Source: Pseudoclavibacter endophyticus (GTDB lineage: Bacteria; Actinomycetota; Actinomycetes; Actinomycetales; Microbacteriaceae). From it: a stretch of 64,000 nt of DNA. Every line of letters starts with the position of its first letter. Position 1 is the stretch's first letter. The notes beneath the pieces were generated by a model. That model was not told the DNA's origin. It saw nothing but the letters and a program-made list of their open reading frames with translations, and did not search any database. Shown in pieces: positions 57,659-64,000 of this stretch. Both the position numbers and the translations under genes were made by a program. The DNA is taken from contig NZ_WBJY01000003.1 in assembly GCF_008831085.1 (NCBI RefSeq), forward strand, positions 96,211 to 160,210, in the 5' to 3' direction.

Positions 57659-60016
57659 CTACCGCGGTACGGCGGCGTAGATGCGGATGCTCGGGCCCTG
57701 CACGCGCAGCGACGCGCCCGGCAGCGCCCGGGCGTGCAGGGGCGCCTCGACATCGGAACCGGTCCAGATGTCGCCGATGCGTTCGGCCGCCGAGTCCCAC
57801 AGCAGCGAGTACTCCGCGACGGCGCCCGGGTCGGGAAGCCGCACGATGGCCGTGTCCTCCGTGCCGTGCACGATGATCAGCAGCTCGTCGAGCGCGTAGC
57901 CGTGCGGCACGGCATCCCGGCCGACGCCCCGGCCCGCGAGTCCGAGCGCGTCGGGGACGGTCGGCGCGTCGTCGTACGCGTCCGCTGGCGTCTCGGCGAG
58001 GGCCTGTCCGCCGTGCGAGGCCTCCCGGCGCTCGCGTTCGAGTCGCTTAGTCGGGCGCGGCTCGGGAGCCTGACGCTCGTCGACGCGAACGAGTGTCGAG
58101 GCGAGGCACTGCACCGTCCGGGTGGCGGGGTCGTTCCACTGCTCGTCGCCCATGGGGTCGCCGAGGGCGCCGTACCAGTCCTTCCGGGTCGCGGCGAACA
58201 CGACCTCGTCGCCGTGGTTGAACACGCGCGGCCGCAACACCGGGTGCGTGCGTCGCAGCTCGAGGAGGCGGGCGACGTGCTGCCGTTGCGCGAGCCCAGC
58301 CTCGTCGACGTTCCAGTCGAACCAGATCGTCGGGGTGTCCTGGTTGTAGGGGTTGTTGTTGCCGCCCTGGGAACGGGCGACCTCGTCTCCCATCGTGAGC
58401 ATCGGCACGCCGGCGCTGGTCAGCAGCGTGCCGAGCAGATTGCGCATCGCGAGCCGCCGGTCGGCCTCGATGGCGGGGTCGCGAGACGGTCCCTCGTAGC
58501 CGAAGTTGTAGGAGCGGTTGTCGTTCGTGCCGTCGCGGCCGAGCTCGCCGTTGAGGAGATTGTGCTTCACGTTGTACGACACGAGGTCGCGCAGGGTGAA
58601 ACCGTCGTGGGCCGTCACGAAGTTCACGCTCCCGAGCGGCCCCCTCGAGTCGTCGAACAGATCGGACGAGCCGGATGCCGCCGTCACGATGCGCCCGACC
58701 CCGGCCGGGTGGGTGCCGGTGTGGCGCGCGTGGGCGATGTCGCTCACCCAGAACGAGCGGGCCGCGTCGCGGTATCGGTCGTTCCACTCGGACCAGCCGA
58801 CGGGGAAATTCCCCGTCTGCCAGCCGCCCATCCCCACGTCCCACGGCTCGGCGATGAGTTTCGCGACCTCGAGGCGCTCATCGTCGGCGATCGCGGTGAG
58901 CAGCGGATGCTCCTGCTCGAACTCGACGCCGCCGTTGCGCGCGAGCGTCGCGGCGAGGTCGAACCGGAACCCGTCGATTCGGTACTCGCTCACCCAGTGC
59001 CGGAGCGAGTCGAGCACGAGCTGCTGCACGATCGGGTGCGAGGCGTTGATCGAGTTGCCGCATCCGGTCACGTCGATCGGGGTGCCGTGGTCGTCGAGCC
59101 GGTAATAGGCGCCGTTGTCGATGCCGCGGAACGAGATCGTCTCGCCGCCCTGGCCCTCCTCCGCCGTGTGGTTGTAGACGACGTCGAGGTACACCTCGAT
59201 GCCGGCCTCGTGCAGGTTCCGCACCATGCCCTTGAACTCGCGCGCGATCGCCTCGTGCCCGGCGGCTCGCGCCGCGGGCGACGCGTAGGCCGCGTGCGGC
59301 GCGAAGAACCCGACGGTGTTGTATCCCCAGTAGTTCGTCAGCCCCGCCCGGCGCAGGTGTCCCTCGGACGCGAAGGCGTGCACGGGCAGGAGCTCGACGG
59401 CGTTGACGCCCGTCTCGCGCAGGTACCTGATGGTCTCGGGATGCGCGAACCCGGCGTAGGTGCCCCGCAGCTCGGGCGGCAGGTGCGGGGCGAGCCCCGT
59501 GAAACCGGCGAGGTGGGCCTCATACACGACGACCTCGTCGAGACTTCGTGCGGGGTGGTCGATGCCGCCCCAGTCGAAGGGCTCATCGGCGACGACGACG
59601 CCCGTGAAGCGCGGCGAAGGCCCGACCCGCGAGTCGTCTCGCCCGGCCGGCAACGGCTCGATGCCGCGCGCGTACGGGTCGAGCAGCAGCGCGTCGGGGT
59701 CGAAGGCGCACGCGGGGTCGTCGGGGCCGTCCGCGCGGATGGCGTACCGGCGGCCGGAGTGCAGGCCAGCGGTCGCGACCTCCCACACGTCGTCGTCGCC
59801 GGCCGACATCGCGAGCGTGTCGTCGATGCGGCCGTCCGCAGCCAGTAGGACGAGCTCCATCGAGGTCGCGCTCGCCGACCAGACGCGCAGTCGAGGGCCG
59901 TGGGGGCCCTGCGTGACGCCCAGTTCGGGCGCGAAGGAAGGGCGCCCGGCGGCGCCGTCGCCTGGAGCGAGGAGCGGGCGGTCGGTGCCGGTGCGGTTCG
60001 GGGGCTGCAGTTCCAT
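57659..60016 (-). CDS. glgX: Glycogen debranching protein GlgX (TreX-like)
   Basis: GlgX/TreX hydrolyses alpha-1,6 branch points. The 785-residue product has the N-terminal CBM48 region (LRVWSASATSMELVLLAADG), then a GH13 barrel with VYEAHLAGFTG, YWGYNTVGFFAPH, YLDVVYNHTAEEG, the Asp nucleophile in EYRIDGFRFDLAATL, the Glu in AKLIAEPWDVGMGGW and FVTAHDGFTLRDLVSYN. A charged, less conserved insert lies at about 645-690 (RPTKRLERERREASH). AAGACT six bases before the ATG may be the -10. It is on the same strand as glgE/glgB but separated by the pxp operon, so the two units are probably expressed independently. Confidence 0.92.
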   Translation of the reverse strand: MELQPPNRTGTDRPLLAPGDGAAGRPSFAPELGVTQGPHGPRLRVWSASATSMELVLLAADGRIDDTLAMSAGDDDVWEVATAGLHSGRRYAIRADGPDDPACAFDPDALLLDPYARGIEPLPAGRDDSRVGPSPRFTGVVVADEPFDWGGIDHPARSLDEVVVYEAHLAGFTGLAPHLPPELRGTYAGFAHPETIRYLRETGVNAVELLPVHAFASEGHLRRAGLTNYWGYNTVGFFAPHAAYASPAARAAGHEAIAREFKGMVRNLHEAGIEVYLDVVYNHTAEEGQGGETISFRGIDNGAYYRLDDHGTPIDVTGCGNSINASHPIVQQLVLDSLRHWVSEYRIDGFRFDLAATLARNGGVEFEQEHPLLTAIADDERLEVAKLIAEPWDVGMGGWQTGNFPVGWSEWNDRYRDAARSFWVSDIAHARHTGTHPAGVGRIVTAASGSSDLFDDSRGPLGSVNFVTAHDGFTLRDLVSYNVKHNLLNGELGRDGTNDNRSYNFGYEGPSRDPAIEADRRLAMRNLLGTLLTSAGVPMLTMGDEVARSQGGNNNPYNQDTPTIWFDWNVDEAGLAQRQHVARLLELRRTHPVLRPRVFNHGDEVVFAATRKDWYGALGDPMGDEQWNDPATRTVQCLASTLVRVDERQAPEPRPTKRLERERREASHGGQALAETPADAYDDAPTVPDALGLAGRGVGRDAVPHGYALDELLIIVHGTEDTAIVRLPDPGAVAEYSLLWDSAAERIGDIWTGSDVEAPLHARALPGASLRVQGPSIRIYAAVPR

Positions 60017-60022
60017 CGTCGT

Positions 60023-60028
60023 AGTCTT
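60023..60028 (-). promoter_or_regulatory. Possible -10 element for glgX
   Basis: On the minus strand AAGACT, then ACGACG, then ATG at 60016. It is one base off TANNNT, with the same six-base spacing as the others. Confidence 0.42.
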
Positions 60029-60147
60029 GGGGCCGTGGGCGGACGAGCCCGGGCGAAGGACCCGCGGCTGGCCGGCCCGATCGGCCGGACCAGGGTGAAC
60101 GTCTCATCCTAGGTGCCGCGCGGCAGATGCGACGGGAGGGCTGGGGC

Positions 60148-61368
60148 GTGGCGGTGTATCTCGATCACGCGGCGACGACCCCGATGCGGCCGTCCGCGCG
60201 CGAGGCCTACCTCGAGGCGCTGGGCCTCGTCGGCAATCCGGCATCGGTGCACGCGCACGGCCAGGCGGCGCGTCGCCTGCTCGAAGACGCACGCGAAGAC
60301 ATTGCCGCCGCGCTCGGTTGCGACCCCGTCGAAGTCGTCTTCACGTCGGGGGGGACGGAATCGATCAACCTCGCCGTCAAGGGATTGTTCTGGAGCGCGA
60401 ACGTCGACACGTCACCGACGTCGCCTGTGGGTCGGGCTGGCATCCTGCTCACACCGGCGGAGCACCACGCGACGCTCGACGCCGTCGACTGGCTCGTGCG
60501 CCGCCAGGGGGCCGAGGCGAGCTGGCTCGAGGTCGACGGCGACGCCGTCCTGCGCCCCGAGACGGTGGCCGCGGCGGTCGATGACGCAGAGGTCGGTGCC
60601 GCGCGACCAGCTCTCCTCACGACGGTGCTCGCCAACAACGAGGTGGGCGCAGTGCAGCCCATTCGTGCGATCGCGCGGGAGGCGCGCCGGGCGGCGGTTC
60701 CCGTGCACGTCGACGCGGTGGCGGGCTTCGGTCACGTGCCCGTCTCGCTCCGCGAGTGGGGCGTGGATGCGGTGAGCGTCTCGGCGCACAAGATCGGAGG
60801 CCCCGTCGGTATCGGGGCGCTCGCGGTCGCGCGCGGCGCGACGCTCGAGGCGCTCCACCACGGCGGGGGGCAGCAGCGCGCTCTGCGGTCGGGGACGCAG
60901 GACGTCGCGGCGGCTGCGGCCTTCGCGGCGGCGGTGCGCGACGCGGTCGCCGATGGCGAGGCCGAGCGTGCGCGCGTGCGCGTCTTGCGGGATCGCCTGG
61001 TCGCGGGGCTGCTCGCGGCCGAGGTGGGCGCGACCCTCCGGGGGCCCGCCCTCGACGCGACGCTCGACGATGACGGAACCGGGGTGCCCGCCCGCATCGA
61101 CGCGAACGCGCACGTCACGGTCGAGGGCGTCGCGGGCGAGACGCTGCTGTTCACCCTCGACATGGCGGGCGTTTCGGTCTCGACCGGCAGTGCATGCCAG
61201 GCGGGCGTGACCGAGATCTCGCACGTCGTCCGGTCCATGGGGCTCGACGAGCCGACCGCGCGCGGTGCCGTGCGCTGCACGCTGGGCCCGATGACGACCG
61301 ATGCCGACATCGACCGCTTCCTCGCGGTGCTGCCGGCCGCGGTCGCGAGGGCGCGGGCGGCGTCGTGA
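60148..61368 (+). CDS. Cysteine desulfurase (NifS/IscS-like)
   Basis: A PLP enzyme that takes sulfur from cysteine as a persulfide for Fe-S clusters or tRNA thiolation. The 406-residue product has VYLDHAATTPMRPSAREAYL, VVFTSGGTESINLAVKG, the PLP-binding Lys215 in SVSAHKIGGPVGIGAL and the persulfide-forming Cys350 in SVSTGSACQAGVTE. Two acidic low-complexity inserts are visible (near TSPTSPVGRAG and DDDGTGVPARID). GTG at 60148 is chosen because GGGAGGG lies seven bases upstream and VYLDHAATTP normally starts the family; ATG at 60127 is an alternative. In actinomycetes this position is commonly next to mnmA, which is not seen in this window. Confidence 0.9.
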   Translation: MAVYLDHAATTPMRPSAREAYLEALGLVGNPASVHAHGQAARRLLEDAREDIAAALGCDPVEVVFTSGGTESINLAVKGLFWSANVDTSPTSPVGRAGILLTPAEHHATLDAVDWLVRRQGAEASWLEVDGDAVLRPETVAAAVDDAEVGAARPALLTTVLANNEVGAVQPIRAIAREARRAAVPVHVDAVAGFGHVPVSLREWGVDAVSVSAHKIGGPVGIGALAVARGATLEALHHGGGQQRALRSGTQDVAAAAAFAAAVRDAVADGEAERARVRVLRDRLVAGLLAAEVGATLRGPALDATLDDDGTGVPARIDANAHVTVEGVAGETLLFTLDMAGVSVSTGSACQAGVTEISHVVRSMGLDEPTARGAVRCTLGPMTTDADIDRFLAVLPAAVARARAAS

Positions 61369-61411
61369 CCGTGGCGAGGGAAGGCCGGCCGGCAGCCCCG
61401 GCGTGTCGCGC

Positions 61412-63352
61412 ATGGTGATGACGGGAGGCGCGCCCGCGGGCGGGCCGGCTCGGGGCGGCTCGCGCATGCGCGACGAGTCGGCGCAGCGCGCGGCGAACGC
61501 CGAGGCACCCCGCATCCCGAACCTGTGGCACCGCATCGGCGCGATGTTCGTGCCGTATCGCGGGCTCATCTCGATTGCCGTGGCGCTCGTGCTCGTCAAT
61601 GCGGGACTCAGCGTGCTTCCGCCGCTGCTGACGCAGCAGGCTTTCGACCGCGGGCTGTTCCCCGTCGGCGGCGGCGGCCCCGACGTCCCGGCGCTCGCGC
61701 GCATCCTCGTCATGATGTTCGTGCTCGCGATCGCGACCAACGCGATCGGCATCGCACAGAGCTCCCTCACGGCCCGCGTCGGCAACTCGCTCATGGGGGA
61801 TCTGCGCGTGCGGTTGTTCGAGCACTTGCAGCGAATGGACATCGGCTTCTTCACCCGCACGAAGACGGGGGTCATCCAGTCGCGGCTGCAGAACGACGTC
61901 GGCGGGGTCGCCTCGACGCTGCAATCGATGATCACGAGCGTCGTGGGCAACACCGTGACCGTGATCGCCTCGATCGTCGCCATGCTCCTGTTGAGCTGGC
62001 AGCTCACGATCGTGGCGCTCGTGCTCATGCCGGTGCTCGTGCTCGTGCAGCGGCGGGTCGGGCAGGTGCGGGCCCGCATCGCCACGGCCACGCAGGAGTC
62101 GTTGAGCGATATGACGGCCATAACGCAGGAGTCGCTCGGCGTCTCAGGCATCCTGCTCGCGAAGTCGTTCGGTCGGCAGCAGGCCGAGAGCGAGCGATTC
62201 CGGGCCGTCAACCGCACGCAGATCGCCCTGCAGATCCGCCAGGCGATGAGCGGTCAGGGATTCTTCGCCCTCGTCTCGATCATCTTCGCGCTTGTGCCCG
62301 TCGGCATCTACGGGGTGTCGGCGTGGCTGCTCACGGATGGCGTCGAACTCACCGCGGGCACCATCGTCGCGTTCACGACGGTTCAGGCGCGGCTCTCGAT
62401 GCCGCTCGTCGGCCTCATGCGCGTCGCGCTCGACGTGCAGACGTCGTCGGCGCTCTTCGCGCGCATCTTCGAGTACCTGGACCTCACGCCGGCGATCACG
62501 CCGAAGGCGGGCGCGCGCGCTGTCGATCGCGATCGGCTCGGCGACGTGGCGTTCGAGCACGTGACGTTCCGGTACTCGGATGCGGCACCGGATGCGGCAC
62601 CCACGCTCGACGATGTGAGCTTCACCGTGCGCCCCGGCGAGATGGCGGCGTTCGTCGGCCCATCGGGGGCAGGGAAATCGACGATCGCGATGCTCGTGCC
62701 CCGGTTCTACGAGGCCGAGCGCGGCACGGTCCGGTTCGCGGGCGACGACGTGCGCGACCTTGACCCGCTCGAGCTTGTCGAGCACATCGGCATCGTGTCG
62801 CAGGACACGTACCTGTCGCACGCGACCATCGCGGAGAACCTCCGCTACGCCAAGCCCGATGCGAGTGACGCCGAACTCGCAGACGCCTGCAGACGCGCAG
62901 CGATCCACGACACCATCGCAGCGTTTCCGGACGGCTACGACACGGTCGTCGGCGAGCGAGGCTACCGGTTGTCCGGCGGCGAGAAGCAGCGCATCGCGAT
63001 CGCGCGCGTGATGCTGAAGGACCCGGCGGTGCTCGTGCTCGATGAGGCGACGAGCGCTCTTGATTCGATCGCCGAGCGCCACGTGCAGCAGGCGCTCGAC
63101 GCGGCGGCGCGCGGGCGGACGGTCATCGCGATCGCTCACCGGCTCGCGACGGTGCGGGACGCCGACGTCATTCACGTGGTCGACGGCGGCCGCATCATCG
63201 ATCGGGGCACCCACGATCAGCTCATCGCCCGCGGCGGCGTCTACGCCCGGCTGTACAGCGAGCAGCGGAGCGACCCGGGGCGCGCGGGCGCTGGGGGCCC
63301 TGCGGGCGCCACTGGCCCTGCGGGCTCCGCGGGCACCATGGACCCTGGATGA
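61412..63352 (+). CDS. ABC transporter, fused permease-ATPase (exporter type)
   Basis: A 646-residue half-transporter: six TM helices at about 45-330 and an ATPase domain at about 370-620 with Walker A FVGPSGAGKSTIAM, ABC signature YRLSGGEKQRIAIARVM, Walker B AVLVLDEATSALDS and the switch His in AIAHRLATV. This is the lipid/multidrug exporter fold (MsbA/LmrA-like), acting as a homodimer since no partner gene is present. The tail after the ATPase is Gly/Pro/Ala-rich in a collagen-like G-x-y pattern. The start is uncertain: ATG at 61412, GTG at 61415 and ATG at 61466 are all possible. It begins 43 bases after the desulfurase gene. Confidence 0.88.
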   Translation: MVMTGGAPAGGPARGGSRMRDESAQRAANAEAPRIPNLWHRIGAMFVPYRGLISIAVALVLVNAGLSVLPPLLTQQAFDRGLFPVGGGGPDVPALARILVMMFVLAIATNAIGIAQSSLTARVGNSLMGDLRVRLFEHLQRMDIGFFTRTKTGVIQSRLQNDVGGVASTLQSMITSVVGNTVTVIASIVAMLLLSWQLTIVALVLMPVLVLVQRRVGQVRARIATATQESLSDMTAITQESLGVSGILLAKSFGRQQAESERFRAVNRTQIALQIRQAMSGQGFFALVSIIFALVPVGIYGVSAWLLTDGVELTAGTIVAFTTVQARLSMPLVGLMRVALDVQTSSALFARIFEYLDLTPAITPKAGARAVDRDRLGDVAFEHVTFRYSDAAPDAAPTLDDVSFTVRPGEMAAFVGPSGAGKSTIAMLVPRFYEAERGTVRFAGDDVRDLDPLELVEHIGIVSQDTYLSHATIAENLRYAKPDASDAELADACRRAAIHDTIAAFPDGYDTVVGERGYRLSGGEKQRIAIARVMLKDPAVLVLDEATSALDSIAERHVQQALDAAARGRTVIAIAHRLATVRDADVIHVVDGGRIIDRGTHDQLIARGGVYARLYSEQRSDPGRAGAGGPAGATGPAGSAGTMDPG

Positions 63353-63718
63353 CGGAACGTCCGGTCCGCGCAGGAGCGCCGCCGTCGAAGTGCGGGGCCA
63401 CATGCGGAGGGCGCATCCCTGGGCACGGCGACACGCCCGGGGTACCGCGCCGTTTGCCCCCGTCGGCCGAAGCGTCGTAAGGTTTTACCTCGTTGCCCCA
63501 AAGGCAGGGAGGCGCCGAGAGCGTCACCCCCTCAAGCCGGCAGCTAAGCGGGTTTCACCCCGCGTTCACTCCACGCCGACGAACGTCGCCACGCAGTGAA
63601 CATTTTCGATCAAGCCGCAGATGCGGCGAAGATCACCAGGAGCTCGTCCGTACGGAGAGCACCTGTTCTGCGACGCACGACGACCACTAGGTCCGAAGCG
63701 CGACACGCAGTCAGGAGC
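63353..63718. other. Intergenic region between ABC exporter and rrn promoter
   Basis: I see no gene here. There is a weak GCGGG/CCCGC hairpin at 63548-63563 followed by GTTCACTCC, which may terminate the ABC exporter transcript, and an AT-richer patch (GTAAGGTTTTACC) at 63477-63489. Base composition starts to fall from about 70% GC towards the rrn leader. Confidence 0.5.
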
Positions 63719-63747
63719 TTGACGAACATAGTGTGACGAAGTATCCT
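63719..63747 (+). promoter_or_regulatory. rRNA operon promoter
   Basis: TTGACG (63719-63724) and TATCCT (63742-63747) are separated by exactly 17 bases, the best sigma-70-type promoter in the window. It lies about 235 bases before the 16S gene, the usual distance for a main rrn promoter. Additional upstream promoters cannot be excluded. Confidence 0.8.
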
Positions 63748-63800
63748 GTCGAGGTTGCTCGTACTGAAAGCCGTGAGGCTGGTGGTGCGGTGCGTCCGAT

Positions 63801-63851
63801 CCTTGAGAACTCAACAGCGTGCACACATTGTCAAATGCCAAATTATTTGGC
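63801..63851 (+). promoter_or_regulatory. rrn leader: conserved box and processing hairpin
   Basis: CCTTGAGAACTCAACAGCGTG (63801-63821, first part of the box) is the leader sequence typical of actinobacterial rRNA operons, resembling the antitermination/processing box found also in the 16S-23S spacer. It is followed by GCCAAATTATTTGGC (63837-63851), a six-pair hairpin. Together they are likely part of the RNase III stem and antitermination signals. Confidence 0.65.
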
Positions 63852-63981
63852 CTGGTGGTGTCCTTTTTGGATGCTTCAGGTTTTTTTTGGATTGATGGAT
63901 CGTCAGTATGATGGTTTGTTAGTCTGGATCATTCTCTGCATTTGCGTGCTGCGTTTTCGTGGTGCGTGAGTGTTTTTGTTT

Positions 63982-64000
63982 TTTATGGAGAGTTTGATCC
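63982..64000 (+). rRNA. rrs: 16S ribosomal RNA, 5' end only
   Basis: AGAGTTTGATCC at 63989-64000 is the universal start of bacterial 16S rRNA (the region of primer 27F, E. coli positions 8 onward). By that numbering the mature 5' end is at about 63982. The gene runs off the window on the plus strand. Confidence 0.93.

Noticed and set aside
57734..59848. 704-codon plus-strand frame antisense to glgX
   Set aside because: GlgX is unambiguous on the minus strand; the antisense translation is Val/Arg/Asp low-complexity with no motif.
63733..63969. 78-codon frame between the rrn promoter and 16S
   Set aside because: It lies inside the rRNA leader, including the processing hairpin, with no ribosome-binding site; it is open only because the leader is AT-richer by chance.

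Overview
The window is a GC-rich (roughly 70% by eye) chromosome segment from an actinomycete, most likely a member of the Microbacteriaceae (Micrococcales). The conserved block rplS-lepB-rnhB-DUF2469 / yraN-comM-dprA-xerC / rpsB-tsf-pyrH-frr-cdsA, the GlgE maltosyltransferase, DivIVA-like coiled-coil proteins and a TerC gene behind a manganese riboswitch all point that way. Placement at genus level is inference. There is no insertion sequence, prophage, CRISPR array or tRNA gene, so this is core-like chromosome. It ends in the first bases of a 16S rRNA gene, with its promoter and leader intact.

Layout. 1-1 kb: 3' end of a DUF3516 helicase. 1.3-5 kb: a two-TM protein, riboswitch-controlled terC, a DUF2231 protein and a histidine phosphatase. 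5-9.2 kb: ftsY, followed by a translationally coupled SRPBCC/DUF4166/DUF4166 trio and a convergent membrane protein. 9.3-13 kb: PQQ-type sugar dehydrogenase lipoprotein, gamma-carbonic anhydrase and ffh. 13-16 kb: a FrcBCA-like sugar ABC transporter and an unlisted 41-codon gene with its own promoter. 16-19 kb: carboxylesterase, YbdK-type ligase and a small membrane protein. 19.4-27 kb: rpsP-khpA-rimM-(flippase-like)-trmD, map, rplS-lepB-rnhB-DUF2469. 27-36 kb: a TPP-dependent enzyme, then yraN-comM-dprA-xerC, a wall-anchored surface protein and an M23 peptidase. 36.4-41 kb: rpsB-tsf, pyrH-frr-cdsA. 41-50 kb: two DivIVA-like proteins, twin secreted lysozyme/transglycosylase-like proteins sharing one promoter motif, an AI-2E family permease, an 845-residue membrane/lipoprotein-like fusion and a thioredoxin-fold/TPR protein. 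50-60 kb: alpha-glucan metabolism (glgB, glgE, glgX) surrounding a pxpA-pxpBC 5-oxoprolinase operon. 60-63.4 kb: cysteine desulfurase and an ABC exporter. 63.7-64 kb: rrn promoter, leader and 16S start.

How the genes work together. FtsY and Ffh are the receptor and GTPase of the signal-recognition-particle pathway. LepB then removes signal peptides from exported proteins such as the lytic proteins, the surface protein and the lipoproteins coded here. RpsP, RimM, TrmD, RplS, RpsB, Tsf, Frr and Map form a translation-centred set. GlgE extends alpha-glucan from maltose-1-phosphate, GlgB branches it and GlgX debranches it. PxpA and PxpBC degrade 5-oxoproline.

The most striking cross-cutting observation is a repeated gene-start architecture: a TANNNT-like -10 hexamer followed by exactly six bases and then ATG or GTG (ftsY, ybdK-like, map, the 23.8-kb membrane gene, xerC, glgE, and weaker versions elsewhere). 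It implies widespread leaderless transcription. At glgE and at the DUF2469 gene the upstream gene's TAG stop codon is itself the first half of the -10 element. Other items worth a second look are the 41-codon gene, the duplicated promoter/direct-repeat module in front of the twin lytic proteins, the flippase-like gene inside the rimM-trmD operon and the 845-residue fusion.
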